The notes: generated from the sequence alone by a model not told the origin. A DNA stretch of 64,000 nucleotides from Bacillus_BD oryzisoli_A (GCF_043641075.1 NZ_JBHZRC010000004.1:62001-126000), one strand, 5' to 3'; counted from the stretch's first letter, positions 9,007 through 18,649 are shown. Made by a program: numbers and translations.

Positions 9007-9768
9007 CTATGCAGCCTGTTCAAGACCCCATTTAATCATGACGCGTTTTTCAATCCGTTGAAAAATAAGTATATCTACTGTTACACCAATGACGCCAATG
9101 ACGACCATGATGGCCATCACCATATCCATACGCCCAAAGTCTGAAGCATATTTCAGCGTGTAACCAAGTCCCGGACCTGTGCTTAACAGTTCCCCAGCCA
9201 TTAAGGCACGCCATGCAAATGCCCAGGCAAGACGAAGACCTGTTACTGCGTATGGTACGGATGCCGGAATAACGACGCGAATAAATAAGTCAATTCCGCC
9301 AGAACCCATTGTTTGAGCTGCTTTAATATAGAGCGGCGCAACATTTTTGATACCCGTTCTCATATTAATTGTCATAACGATAGCAGCACCTAATACTACA
9401 ATAAAAATGACCGATTTTTCATTCAAACCAAACCACATAATTGCTAGCGGCAGCCAGACAATACTTGGAATACTTTGAAGTGATAATATTAATGCACCAA
9501 GTGTTTCATCTGCCGTTTTTGACTTGGCCAAAAGAATTCCAAGCAACACCCCGATGACAAGGGCAATAAACAGCCCGATTAAGAGTCGGGTAAAGCTAGC
9601 CCCTAAATCCTGGATTAATGATCCATCTGCCAAACTTTCCTGTAGGCTCAGTACTACATCTGTCGGTGCTGGCATCATTACTTTAGGAACATCAAATACT
9701 TTGACTATGAGTTCCCAAATACCAAATAATGCGGCAAAAAATACAATTCGTTTAATAGCTAGACGCAT
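9007..9768 (-). CDS. ssuC: ABC transporter permease, SsuC/TauC type
   Basis: The 253-residue membrane protein has about six hydrophobic segments and the BPD_transp_1 cytoplasmic loop (about 160-180, AAQTMGSGGIDLFIRVVIPAS) that docks on the ATPase. It overlaps the upstream ATPase gene by 17 bases and is followed by the binding-protein gene after 18 bases, so the three are co-translated or tightly linked. The GAGG ribosome site lies within the end of the ATPase gene. The family moves sulfonates, taurine, nitrate or related anions. The sulfur role rests on the cysK neighbour. Confidence 0.85.
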   Translation of the reverse strand: MRLAIKRIVFFAALFGIWELIVKVFDVPKVMMPAPTDVVLSLQESLADGSLIQDLGASFTRLLIGLFIALVIGVLLGILLAKSKTADETLGALILSLQSIPSIVWLPLAIMWFGLNEKSVIFIVVLGAAIVMTINMRTGIKNVAPLYIKAAQTMGSGGIDLFIRVVIPASVPYAVTGLRLAWAFAWRALMAGELLSTGPGLGYTLKYASDFGRMDMVMAIMVVIGVIGVTVDILIFQRIEKRVMIKWGLEQAA

Positions 9769-10537
9769 ATTTCATTTCCTCTTCCGCTACTTTATCTATT
9801 TCTGTTTTCAGCAGCTCCATAATCGTTTGTTCATACTGAGCCATTTCCTGGAGATGCTTTTCACGAGGCCTTTCAATATCAACTTTGATATCCTTTAAGA
9901 CCGTACCTGGGTGTGTTCCCATGACAATAATCCGATCTGATAGTTTCACAGCTTCTTGAATACTGTGCGTGACAAACAAAATCGTCTTTTTCGTTTCTAA
10001 CCAAATACTCTCAAGTTCATCATGTAATCTCATTCTTGTTTGCTCATCTAAAGCACCAAATGGTTCATCCATTAAAAGAACTCGAGGATTCATAGCCAAT
10101 GCTCTTGCGATGGCAACCCTTTGCTGCATTCCACCAGATAATTCATGCGGATTGTGCTTAGCGTACGGGCTTAATTGAACAAGCTTTAAATATTTTTGGG
10201 CAATTTCACGTGCCTCTTTCTTTTTCATTTCCTTTTTCAATGGGAACATCACATTCTCTTCAACTGATAGCCAAGGGAAAAGTGCTGCCTGCTGAAAAAC
10301 CATGCCTCTATCTTTACCAGGCTTTGTTATTCTTTGGTCATCTAAAAGGACGCTTCCATCACTTGGATTCGTCAGGCCGGCCACAATGGAAAGTAAGGTT
10401 GATTTCCCGCATCCTGATGGGCCTAAGAGAGAAACAAACTCTCCTTCTTGAATATGCAAATTAATATCCTTTAACACCTGTTCGGTTTTTCCGCGGTTCG
10501 TAAAGCTCTTTTGAACGTTGTGTATATGAAGAAACAT
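9752..10537 (-). CDS. ssuB: ABC transporter ATPase, SsuB/TauB type
   Basis: This is a 261-residue nucleotide-binding subunit. It has Walker A (GPSGCGKST), the Q-loop (FQQAALFPW), the signature LSGGMQQR, Walker B (VLLMDEPFGALDE) and the switch histidine (VTHSIQEA). The QQAALFPWL and IQEAVKLSDRI stretches are typical of nitrate/sulfonate/taurine importers. The frame extends to a GTG at 10546, but GGTGAG spacing favours the ATG at 10537. It is the first gene of the operon, behind the promoter at 10607-10634. Confidence 0.87.
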   Translation of the reverse strand: MFLHIHNVQKSFTNRGKTEQVLKDINLHIQEGEFVSLLGPSGCGKSTLLSIVAGLTNPSDGSVLLDDQRITKPGKDRGMVFQQAALFPWLSVEENVMFPLKKEMKKKEAREIAQKYLKLVQLSPYAKHNPHELSGGMQQRVAIARALAMNPRVLLMDEPFGALDEQTRMRLHDELESIWLETKKTILFVTHSIQEAVKLSDRIIVMGTHPGTVLKDIKVDIERPREKHLQEMAQYEQTIMELLKTEIDKVAEEEMKYASSY

Positions 10538-10585
10538 TTTTCTCACCCACCCTTTTTTTATATCTTCTATATAAATCTCATTATT

Positions 10586-10634
10586 TTAATCGGATTAATT
10601 ATGTTAATTATATAATGGTGGTGGCGAAAGTCAA
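10586..10634 (-). promoter_or_regulatory. Sigma-A promoter with overlapping operator-like palindrome for the ssu-type operon
   Basis: Minus-strand -35 TTGACT (10629-10634), a 16-base spacer and -10 TATAAT (10607-10612) form a strong promoter. Around the expected start lies a perfect palindrome TTAATC-C-GATTAA (10586-10598). A dyad there suggests a repressor; CymR is the natural candidate for a sulfonate transporter in Bacillaceae, but I could not match its consensus with certainty. Confidence 0.65.
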
Positions 10635-10814
10635 TAGTTTTTTATCACAAAGACAGTGGAATGAAACTTATTTATAAAAGTCTAAATTATTATTTTTTAA
10701 TAATAAAAATGGCGTGAGGTTGTTTTCTTTATGTCCGTATTATAAAATGACTTTAAACTTAGTAGACTAATATGAATTAATGCTATTCTTTATTACAGGA
10801 AAGGAAGAGGCTTA

Positions 10815-11738
10815 ATGAAGATTTACAAATCCATCATTGATCTAATAGGAAACACACCTATTGTTCAATTAAATAAAGTACCTGATTCAAACGGCGCTAA
10901 TGTATATATGAAGTTGGAATCATTTAATCCCGGAGGCAGTGTCAAGGATCGCGCAGCCTTGAATATGATTGAAAAGGCTGAAGCCGAAGGAAAGCTAATT
11001 CCGGGCAAAAGTACAATTATTGAACCGACATCTGGTAATACTGGAATCGGAATTACTATGGTAAGTGCAGTGAAAGGATACCGCTGTATTATTACCATGC
11101 CTGACAACGCTACCCCTGAACGTGTAAAAATCATGAAAGCGTATGGTGCGGAAGTCATTTTAACACCGGCAAATTTACGGATGCAGGGTGCCATTGAAGA
11201 AGCAAACCGATTAGCAGAGGATATTCCTGACAGCTTTATACCAATGCAATTTGAGAACGAGGCCAATGCTGATGCACATCGTGAAACAACTGCTGTAGAA
11301 ATTTTGGAGGCCTTCGACGGAAAATTGGATGCTCTAGTTCTAACAGCTGGAACTGGCGGTACTGTAACAGGTACCGGAGAAGAGTTAAAAAAACGTATCC
11401 CTGACCTAAAAATATATGTAGTGGAACCATCAGGTTCACCGGTACTTTCAGGAGGAAAGCCTGGCCCCCATAAAATTCCTGGTACCGGCCCAGGGTTTAT
11501 CCCTTCCATATTAAATCGTGACATTTACGACGAAGTCCTTTTGATTGAAGACGAGGATGCCCAAGTAATGGCACGCCGTCTTGCGGCTGAAGAAGGCATC
11601 TTTGTAGGAGCATCAGGAGCAGCTTCTGCTCATTTCGCTGTCCAAGTAGCGAAGAAACTGCCCCCTTCAGCAAGGGTCCTCTGCTTAGCTCCTGATACAG
11701 GAGAAAGATACTTATCTTCTGATTTATTTCCAAGCTAA
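10815..11738 (+). CDS. cysK: Cysteine synthase (O-acetylserine sulfhydrylase)
   Basis: The 307-residue PLP enzyme makes cysteine from O-acetylserine and sulfide. The PLP-binding lysine is Lys44 in the GGSVKDRAA motif. The substrate-binding loop TSGNTG and the phosphate-binding glycine loop (TAGTGGTVTGTG) are present. Length is normal for CysK. It is transcribed divergently from the sulfonate-type transporter operon, which supplies organosulfur, so the two probably serve one sulfur-assimilation response. The start follows GGAAAGGAAGAGG. A terminator closes it as a single-gene unit. CysK rather than cystathionine beta-synthase-like is favoured because there is no CBS domain. Confidence 0.92.
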   Translation: MKIYKSIIDLIGNTPIVQLNKVPDSNGANVYMKLESFNPGGSVKDRAALNMIEKAEAEGKLIPGKSTIIEPTSGNTGIGITMVSAVKGYRCIITMPDNATPERVKIMKAYGAEVILTPANLRMQGAIEEANRLAEDIPDSFIPMQFENEANADAHRETTAVEILEAFDGKLDALVLTAGTGGTVTGTGEELKKRIPDLKIYVVEPSGSPVLSGGKPGPHKIPGTGPGFIPSILNRDIYDEVLLIEDEDAQVMARRLAAEEGIFVGASGAASAHFAVQVAKKLPPSARVLCLAPDTGERYLSSDLFPS

Positions 11739-11746
11739 AAGCGACG

Positions 11747-11802
11747 AAAAGCCTGCCCCTGTGCTGCTTTCACAAGCACCCTGGGACAGGCTTCTTTTAT
11801 TG
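11747..11802. terminator. Bidirectional terminator between cysK and the UMF1 transporter gene
   Basis: Inverted repeat AAGCCTGCCC...GGGACAGGCTT with an inner GTGCT/AGCAC stem, flanked by A-rich and T-rich runs, lies between convergent genes. Confidence 0.8.
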
Positions 11803-11816
11803 ATTAAGAAATAGTC

Positions 11817-13100
11817 TTAATCTAGATCACGATTCACGGATTGGATGGTAACAATCACTTCTGACCTTGGTACTCGAAGTAACAGAATACCACCAATGAT
11901 GAATAAAATAACAAGACTAAAGACACCACTGTTTGTACTTCCCGTTAATTGAGCAGCCAAACCGACTAACACAGGTCCTATAATGGCAGCAAACTTGCCA
12001 AAGATACTGTAAAAACCAAAGAATTCATTTGATGATTCCTTTGGGACAAGCTTAGCAAAATAAGAACGGCTCATAGCCTGAATTCCACCCTGTGATGTGG
12101 CAACAAGCATGGCTAGCATCCAGAAATCAAGTGCTGAGTCTAAAAAATAGGCATAAAAGCAGATAAAAATATACACAATGATTCCCACCATAATCATTGT
12201 CTTTTCACTGAATTTCCCTCCTAGCTTTCCGAACAAGACGGTAAAAGGCGCCGCGACAATTTGGGTGACAAACAAAATAATTAATAATGTTGTGGACGTA
12301 ATACCAAGGTCTGACCCAAATGCTGTAGACATATTTATGACCGTATGAACACCATCAATATAAAAGAAATAAGAGAGTAAAAATAAGAATAATGGGCGGT
12401 ATAATTTAATATTTTTCAGTGTTGAAAACAGCTTTTTAAAGCTTGTTAAAACTGGATTTGGCACACGTTCCGAATAATATTTTTGCTCCACATTTTTTAA
12501 CATCGGGATGGTAAAAATCCCCCACCATAAAGCAGTTATGACAATCGCAATTTGACTGGCTACGGTAACTGATAACGGAATCATTCCTTGTTGGGATAAG
12601 AGTATAATTCCGATGGAAACAATAAAAGGGATGGTACTGCCGACATATCCAAGCGCAAAGCCATTTGCAGAAATACGGTCCATTCTTTCCTCTGTTGTCA
12701 CATCTACAAGAAAAGCATCATAGAAGACATTTGCACCAGAGAATCCTAACGATGTGACGACAAAACAAGCCAATAACAGCATCCACTGATCACTTGGAAC
12801 AATAGCTAGAAGCAGTGTAAATAGTATCCCTAAGGCTGAAAAGATAATAAAGAAGCGTTTTTTGTAGCCTTTGAAATCTGCAATGGTACCTAAAATTGGC
12901 GCTAAAATAGAGATTACTAATGTGGCAAACGAATTCGCATACCCCCAATAAGCTGTTGATGTCGCAGCCTCGATTCCCGCTTGTGTTGCCGACGCTTTGA
13001 AATAAAGTGGAAATATGGCTGTGACGACAACGAGCGTGTATGCCGAGTTTGCCCAATCATAAAAAGCCCAACCACGTTCAGGTGCTGTCATTTTACCCAT
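11817..13100 (-). CDS. UMF1/Atg22-type MFS transporter (YxiO-like)
   Basis: This 427-residue protein has about 12 predicted membrane segments and opens with ERGWAFYDWANSAYTLVVVTAIFP. That signature belongs to the UMF1 family, the bacterial relatives of the yeast vacuolar amino-acid effluxer Atg22. B. subtilis YxiO has the same length and start. Substrate is unknown; amino acid efflux is a family-based guess. It has its own GGGAGG ribosome site. The gene ends at a bidirectional terminator and lies alone between cysK and htpG. Confidence 0.85.
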   Translation of the reverse strand: MGKMTAPERGWAFYDWANSAYTLVVVTAIFPLYFKASATQAGIEAATSTAYWGYANSFATLVISILAPILGTIADFKGYKKRFFIIFSALGILFTLLLAIVPSDQWMLLLACFVVTSLGFSGANVFYDAFLVDVTTEERMDRISANGFALGYVGSTIPFIVSIGIILLSQQGMIPLSVTVASQIAIVITALWWGIFTIPMLKNVEQKYYSERVPNPVLTSFKKLFSTLKNIKLYRPLFLFLLSYFFYIDGVHTVINMSTAFGSDLGITSTTLLIILFVTQIVAAPFTVLFGKLGGKFSEKTMIMVGIIVYIFICFYAYFLDSALDFWMLAMLVATSQGGIQAMSRSYFAKLVPKESSNEFFGFYSIFGKFAAIIGPVLVGLAAQLTGSTNSGVFSLVILFIIGGILLLRVPRSEVIVTIQSVNRDLD

Positions 13101-13254
13101 AACCGATTCCTCCCAGGCTCACTTTATGAAACATGTACTACCTTGTCCTACTAATACAACCTTTGAAATCCTATTTTTAGTTTACTATGTATCCACCAAA
13201 TATTATTAATAGTTTGTAAAATATTTTTAAAATTTTCCAGTTATCATTTATACA

Positions 13255-13300
13255 TAAAAGCAGCCCCGAACATTAGTAAATGCGCGGGGCCGCTTCTCTT
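13255..13300 (-). terminator. Intrinsic terminator after htpG
   Basis: Minus-strand GC-rich stem AAGCGGCCCCG...CGGGGCTGCTT with a TTTT tail follows the htpG stop. Confidence 0.8.
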
Positions 13301-13306
13301 TTATCC

Positions 13307-15181
13307 TTATACCATCACTTTACAAATATCGTTAGTAAACTCAACTGGATCCTGGATTGGTAAGCCTTCAATTAATAAGGCCTGATTGTAGAGGAGGCTT
13401 GTATATAAAGCCAGCTTCTCTTGATCCTTTTCAAATGCTGCTTTTAAGGAATCGAATACTTCGTGATTCGCATTAATTTCTAACACTTTATCCGCTTTAA
13501 TCCCTTGGCTGTCAGGCATTGCATTTAGAACCTTTTCCATTTCAATTGAAATTTCACCCTCAGTAGCTAGGCAGACTGGATGTGACTTTAATCTCTTAGA
13601 AATCCGAACATCTTTCACTTTGCCTGCTAAGATGTCCTTCATTTTTTCAAATAAATCCTTATTCTCGTTCGTTGCCTCATCTGAATTTGCTTGATCCTCT
13701 TCAAATCCCAAATCACCGCTTGAAACAGATTTGAATTCTTTCTCCTTAAAGGTCATCAGCATTCTGATAGCAAACTCATCAATTTCATCTGTAAAATACA
13801 GAATTTCAAAGCCTTTATCTGCAACCATTTCGGTTTGTGGCAGCTTTTCAATCCGTTCATTTGATTCACCTGATGCATAATAAATATATTTTTGATCTTC
13901 AGGCATTCTCGATACATATTCATCTAGAGTTACCAGCTTTTTCTCTTTTGAAGAGTAGAACATCAATAAATCCTGCAATACTTCTTTATGAGTTCCAAAA
14001 TCACTGTATACTCCGTATTTCAGTTGTCTGCCGAAGGAATGGAAGAACTTCTCGTATTTCTCTCGATTATTTTTCAATAAACTTAAGAGCTCGCCTTTAA
14101 TCTTCTTGTTGATATTTTTCTCAATTCTTTTTAACTGACGGTCATGCTGCAGCATTTCCCTTGAAATATTTAATGACAAATCTTCCGAATCGACCATCCC
14201 TTTGACAAAGCTAAAATAGTCTGGAAGCAAATCAGCACATTTATTCATAATCAGTACGCCATTGGAATAAAGCTCAAGCCCTTTTTCATATTCCTTCGAA
14301 TAGTAATCAAATGGAATATTTTCAGGGATGAAAAGAATCGCGTTATATCGTACCGCACCATCAACACTTGTATGGATTGTCTTCAACGGTTTGTCAAAGC
14401 CGTACCGTTTTTCATGATAAAATTTTTCATAATCCTCATCGGTTAAATCATTTTTACTTTTTTTCCAAATTGGAACCATACTATTAATAATTTGCTCTTC
14501 TTTATAATCTACATATTCATTTTCGTTATCTTCCTTTGGCTTTCGAACCGTTACATCCATTTTGATCGGATAGCGAATAAAATCAGAGTATTTCTTAATA
14601 ATCTCTTTTAAACGATATTCTTCTAAGAATTCCTCAAATTGGTCTTCCTCAGTATTCTCTTTTATTTTCAAAGTGATTTCCGTACCAACCGAATCCTTTT
14701 CCCACGGCACGATTGTATAGCCGTCAGCTCCCTCAGATTCCCACTTGTATGCCTCTGCACTTTCTAACGCCTTACTAATAACTGTTACAACGTCGGCAAC
14801 CATAAATGCTGCATAGAACCCAACACCAAATTGACCGATAATGTCATACCCATCTTTCAACTCATTTTCGCTTTTAAACGCTAAAGAGCCGCTTTTTGCT
14901 ATAACGCCAAGGTTATTTTCAAGCTCTTCCTTCGTCATACCGATACCTGTATCAATAATCTTCAGGGTTTTGTTTTCTTTATCTGCTTCTACTTTTATGT
15001 AGTAGTTATCCTGATCAAAACGTAAAGAGTCATCTGTCAATGCCTTGTAGTAGATCTTGTCAATTGCATCACTCGCATTTGAAATTAACTCTCTTAAAAA
15101 AACCTCCCGGTGAGTATAAATGGAATTAATCATCAAGTCTAGCAGCCTTTTTGATTCCGCTTGGAATTGTTTCTTCTCCAT
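13307..15181 (-). CDS. htpG: HSP90-family chaperone HtpG
   Basis: The 624-residue ATP-dependent chaperone matches HtpG length. The N-terminal GHKL ATPase carries ELISNASDAIDK (the Mg-ATP Asn/Glu helix), DTGIGMTKEEL and GQFGVGFYAAFMVAD. The middle domain has the NISREMLQ segment with the catalytic Arg. It is cytoplasmic. The gene is monocistronic between two terminator or intergenic regions. Unusually, the leader holds a perfect CIRCE operator, implying HrcA control. In B. subtilis htpG is a class III heat-shock gene without CIRCE. Confidence 0.95.
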   Translation of the reverse strand: MEKKQFQAESKRLLDLMINSIYTHREVFLRELISNASDAIDKIYYKALTDDSLRFDQDNYYIKVEADKENKTLKIIDTGIGMTKEELENNLGVIAKSGSLAFKSENELKDGYDIIGQFGVGFYAAFMVADVVTVISKALESAEAYKWESEGADGYTIVPWEKDSVGTEITLKIKENTEEDQFEEFLEEYRLKEIIKKYSDFIRYPIKMDVTVRKPKEDNENEYVDYKEEQIINSMVPIWKKSKNDLTDEDYEKFYHEKRYGFDKPLKTIHTSVDGAVRYNAILFIPENIPFDYYSKEYEKGLELYSNGVLIMNKCADLLPDYFSFVKGMVDSEDLSLNISREMLQHDRQLKRIEKNINKKIKGELLSLLKNNREKYEKFFHSFGRQLKYGVYSDFGTHKEVLQDLLMFYSSKEKKLVTLDEYVSRMPEDQKYIYYASGESNERIEKLPQTEMVADKGFEILYFTDEIDEFAIRMLMTFKEKEFKSVSSGDLGFEEDQANSDEATNENKDLFEKMKDILAGKVKDVRISKRLKSHPVCLATEGEISIEMEKVLNAMPDSQGIKADKVLEINANHEVFDSLKAAFEKDQEKLALYTSLLYNQALLIEGLPIQDPVEFTNDICKVMV

Positions 15182-15264
15182 AATAAAACCTCTCCTTTCA
15201 TTGCTAATACTACGTAACCACTAGTTACGCAGCAGGCTTTTTATAATTAGAATGAACATATCAA

Positions 15265-15291
15265 TTAGCACTCTAACAAATAGAGTGCTAA
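15265..15291 (-). promoter_or_regulatory. CIRCE operator (HrcA site) in the htpG leader
   Basis: TTAGCACTC, nine bases, GAGTGCTAA is an exact match to the CIRCE consensus. It begins about 8 bases downstream of the predicted transcription start, the usual place for HrcA repression. Confidence 0.93.
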
Positions 15292-15304
15292 TTGCGATAT
15301 AAAT

Positions 15305-15333
15305 TAAATAACATATTCATTTTCACGTGTCAA
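15305..15333 (-). promoter_or_regulatory. Sigma-A promoter of htpG
   Basis: Minus-strand -35 TTGACA (15328-15333), 17-base spacer and -10 TATTTA (15305-15310), immediately upstream of the CIRCE element. Confidence 0.8.
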
Positions 15334-15382
15334 TATTTATGAAACAGTAAGATGCATGAGACGCTTTTTTAATGAAGGCAAC

Positions 15383-16624
15383 CTATTCTGTATATCTCCT
15401 AAATACCAGCGAAGCATTATGACCACCGAATCCTAAAGAGTTGGACAATACTATTTGAACATTCTTCTCCTTTGCTTGATTCGGGACATAATCTAAATCA
15501 AGCTCTTCATCCTTTGTTTCATAATGAATAGTAGGAGGCAAAACTCCGTCTCTTATTGTTAACAGTGAAAAAATCGCTTCGACAGCACCTGCTGCCCCAA
15601 GCATATGTCCTGTCATCGATTTTGTAGAGCTGACTGACAGCTGGTAGGCATGCTCTTTAAAAACGGATTTGATGGCTTTTGTTTCATACAAGTCATTCAA
15701 CGGAGTCGACGTTCCATGAGCATTTATGTAATCAACTTGCTCTGGTAGAATTTCTGCATCACTTAATGCTAATTTCATTGCCCGTGCAGCACCTTCTCCG
15801 TCCGGTGCTGGCGATGTGATATGATAAGCATCCCCTGTGGCACCATAGCCGATTAGCTCGCCGTAAATTTTTGCTCCGCGTGCTAATGCATGCTCTAATT
15901 CCTCTAAGATAACAATGCCCGCACCCTCAGCAATCACAAAGCCATCTCGATTTTTATCAAATGGACGGCATGCTGTATCCGGATCAGGATTCGTTGAAAG
16001 AGCAGTCATATTCGAAAAACCGGCTAACGTCATTTCCGTAATAGAAGCCTCCGTGCCACCGGCAATTACAATATCCACACTTCCTTTTTGTATTTCTCGA
16101 AATGCGTCACCAATCGAATTTGACCCTGAGGCACAGGCTGTGACAGAGCAATTATTAATACCTTTCGCTCCTAATTCAATCGATACTCTCCCTGCTGCCA
16201 TATCTGGTATGAACATTGGAATCGTAAACGGATTTACCCTTCTTTGTCCTTTATCTAAAAACTTGCGGTATTGTTCCTCAAATTCACCTAGACCGCCAAT
16301 ACCTGACCCAATCCAGACACCCACCCGTTCCGGGTCCGCATTTTCACCAATTTGAAGACCTGCATCCGCAGCAGCCATTTTACTTGCCGCTACAGCAAAT
16401 TGACTAAAGCGCCCCATTCTTCTTACTTCTTTTCGATCCATAAAATCTTCAGGCACAAAATCTGTAACTTCTCCAGCCAGTTTTACATCTATTTTTTCTA
16501 CATCAATTCGGACCGCAGGGGCAATACCTGACCTGCCCTTTTTAATATTTTCCCATGATGCTTCAGCATTCTTTCCTACTGGAGTAACAGCTCCAATACC
16601 TGTAATTACAACTCGTTTTTTCAT
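15383..16624 (-). CDS. fabF: 3-oxoacyl-[ACP] synthase II (FabF)
   Basis: This 413-residue condensing enzyme elongates acyl-ACP with malonyl-ACP in type II fatty acid synthesis. The catalytic triad is visible: Cys164 in VTACASGSN, His in INAHGTSTP and His in KSMTGHMLGAAG. Length is normal. A GGGGAGA ribosome site precedes the ATG. It stands alone rather than beside fabH, as in the B. subtilis fabHA-fabF pair, so it may be an additional FabF paralogue or the organism's gene order may differ. No acyl carrier protein or other fab genes are in view. Confidence 0.9.
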   Translation of the reverse strand: MKKRVVITGIGAVTPVGKNAEASWENIKKGRSGIAPAVRIDVEKIDVKLAGEVTDFVPEDFMDRKEVRRMGRFSQFAVAASKMAAADAGLQIGENADPERVGVWIGSGIGGLGEFEEQYRKFLDKGQRRVNPFTIPMFIPDMAAGRVSIELGAKGINNCSVTACASGSNSIGDAFREIQKGSVDIVIAGGTEASITEMTLAGFSNMTALSTNPDPDTACRPFDKNRDGFVIAEGAGIVILEELEHALARGAKIYGELIGYGATGDAYHITSPAPDGEGAARAMKLALSDAEILPEQVDYINAHGTSTPLNDLYETKAIKSVFKEHAYQLSVSSTKSMTGHMLGAAGAVEAIFSLLTIRDGVLPPTIHYETKDEELDLDYVPNQAKEKNVQIVLSNSLGFGGHNASLVFRRYTE

Positions 16625-16914
16625 TTATCTTTCTCCCCATTGTTAATATTCTTATTTTAACCTTCTATTCTCTTGAGTTCAAAAGGATGAACTATAGAAT
16701 GAATATTTCGAATAATTTATTTTAAAATTCTAGCATTTTTTCCACTAGTAATATATATATTTTATTTAATGATTCAACTTTATTGTTACCTTTTAATACA
16801 AAATAATTTTCAGTATAATATAACTATTCACACTCATTTTGTTTATATTCCCATTTGAATCTCTGAATTTTAAGAATCAAACTAACTATCTTTACTTACT
16901 ATACTGGAGGTACT

Positions 16915-17643
16915 ATGGATTACAAATTATTTCCACTAGGGGATCAAGGTATTGTTATTGAACTCGGAAAAGATATCTCTTATATTACACAGCATAAAGT
17001 TCAGTTTATTTCTTCGCACCTTCAAGATTATCCTGTTGAATGGATCATCGAATTCATTCCTTCGTATACAACTGTCACCATTTATTATCATGCCATGAAA
17101 ATTGAACAGCTCACGAAAGGTAGAGTCCTCCCCTATCATTATGCCTGTGAACAGCTAAACAATCTACTATCCAGTATTGTACTAGATCAAAGATTTGAAT
17201 CAAGAATCATAGAAATCCCTGTTTGCTATGGTGGAGAATATGGACCAGACCTAGATTATGTAGCGAAATTAAATCATATTTCACCTGAAGATGTTATCAG
17301 AATCCATACCTCTGGTGATTATATGGTCTATATGATTGGATTTGCGCCTGGATTTCCATACTTGGGCGGAATGTCTGAAAGAATTGCTGCACCCAGAAGA
17401 AAAACACCAAGATTACAAATACCTGAACGCTCTGTCGGAATCGCTGGTAACCAAACCGGCATATACCCACTTGAAACACCTGGAGGATGGCAAATTATTG
17501 GACGTACACCCATTTTCTTATTTCGTCCTGAGCAAGACCCTCCTACACTACTAAAAGCCGGTGATAGAATTAAATTTATCAGCATTTCCACCATGGAGTT
17601 CAAAGAAAGAGAGGCAAGAGAAAAGCATGATAACAATCACTAA
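16915..17643 (+). CDS. pxpB: 5-oxoprolinase subunit PxpB (KipI-type)
   Basis: The 242-residue protein has the carboxyltransferase C/D-type (allophanate hydrolase subunit 1) fold of PxpB/KipI: start DYKLFPLGDQGIVIELG, central GFAPGFPYLGGM and GGWQIIGRTP near the C-terminus. With PxpC and PxpA it forms the ATP-dependent enzyme that opens 5-oxoproline (pyroglutamate) to glutamate. In B. subtilis the homologue KipI also inhibits the sporulation kinase KinA, so a second role is possible. It overlaps pxpC by 17 bases. It begins after a GGAGG site and heads a B-C-A operon. Confidence 0.9.
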   Translation: MDYKLFPLGDQGIVIELGKDISYITQHKVQFISSHLQDYPVEWIIEFIPSYTTVTIYYHAMKIEQLTKGRVLPYHYACEQLNNLLSSIVLDQRFESRIIEIPVCYGGEYGPDLDYVAKLNHISPEDVIRIHTSGDYMVYMIGFAPGFPYLGGMSERIAAPRRKTPRLQIPERSVGIAGNQTGIYPLETPGGWQIIGRTPIFLFRPEQDPPTLLKAGDRIKFISISTMEFKEREAREKHDNNH

Positions 17644-18649
17644 ACCTGGCCTTCTTTCTACGATTCAGGATCTTGGACGGTTTGGCTATCAAAAATACGG
17701 TGTCATTACTAGCGGGGCGATGGATTCTCTTTCCCATCGACTGGCAAATCTCTTAGTTGGAAATGACGAAAATAAACCAACAATCGAGATGACTTTAATT
17801 GGATCAAGCATTCAGTTTCATCAGGATACGTTGATTGCTATCACTGGAGGTGATTTGTCGCCTACCATACAAGACCAGCCTGTCCGCATGTGGCGTCCCG
17901 TTCTTGTAAGAAAAGGAGCACAACTTAAATTTGGCCGAGCTCATAGCGGATGCCGAGCTTATTTGGCAGTGGCAGGAGGATTCTCCATCCCAACCATTAT
18001 GAACAGTACCTCCACATATATACGAGCAAATGTAGGAGGCTTTCATGGACGTGCCTTAAAAGCAGGAGATCAATTATCGTTTGCAGAAAAAACAGCCCAA
18101 TCCTCTAAAATGATAAAGGACTTGCATAATAGGGAGCGTGATTGTCCATTTGTTGAGATGAATTGGTCTGTTTCTTCAGACCTTATCCCTCAATTGGTGA
18201 AGAAGCCTGTTATCCGTGTTCTAAATGGACGGCATACCCATCTTTTTACTAAAGAAAGTCAAGAATGGTTGTGGACGAAGCCCTTCCAATTAACACAGCA
18301 GTCTGACCGGATGGGTTACCGGCTATTGGGACCACAGCTTCATTTAGAGAAACCGTTGGAAATATTATCTGAAGCTGTGACATTTGGTACGATTCAAGTA
18401 CCTGCAGATGGGAACCCGATTATCCTTATGGCTGATCGGCAAACGACCGGCGGATATCCAAAGATAGGAGAAATTGCTTCTGTCGATTTGTCCTTCCTAG
18501 CCCAGGCTAGACCGTTGGATACGATATTCTTCACGAATATTTCTCTTGAAGAGGCACAGCTTCTTTTGATAGAAAGAGAAAAAAAAATAAAACAGCTAAA
18601 ACACGGGATTTATTATTTGGCAGGAGGCAGGCAGCATGTACACGGTTGA
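17627..18649 (+). CDS. pxpC: 5-oxoprolinase subunit PxpC (KipA-type)
   Basis: The preferred start is the ATG at 17627, giving MITITKPGLLSTIQDLGRFGYQ, the standard family N-terminus, at 340 residues. The longer frame from 17561 only reads pxpB sequence. The carboxyltransferase A/B domain (allophanate hydrolase subunit 2) is complete, including SGAMDSLSHRLANLLVGN and the C-terminal ADRQTTGGYPKIG. It pairs with PxpB. It overlaps pxpB by 17 bases and pxpA by 14, so the three subunits are translationally coupled. Confidence 0.9.
   Translation: MITITKPGLLSTIQDLGRFGYQKYGVITSGAMDSLSHRLANLLVGNDENKPTIEMTLIGSSIQFHQDTLIAITGGDLSPTIQDQPVRMWRPVLVRKGAQLKFGRAHSGCRAYLAVAGGFSIPTIMNSTSTYIRANVGGFHGRALKAGDQLSFAEKTAQSSKMIKDLHNRERDCPFVEMNWSVSSDLIPQLVKKPVIRVLNGRHTHLFTKESQEWLWTKPFQLTQQSDRMGYRLLGPQLHLEKPLEILSEAVTFGTIQVPADGNPIILMADRQTTGGYPKIGEIASVDLSFLAQARPLDTIFFTNISLEEAQLLLIEREKKIKQLKHGIYYLAGGRQHVHG

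Noticed and set aside
7978..10537. Thiamine-precursor (ThiXYZ) or nitrate transporter
   Set aside because: Same superfamily, but divergent cysK and the binding-protein motifs favour organosulfur; no TPP riboswitch is seen upstream.
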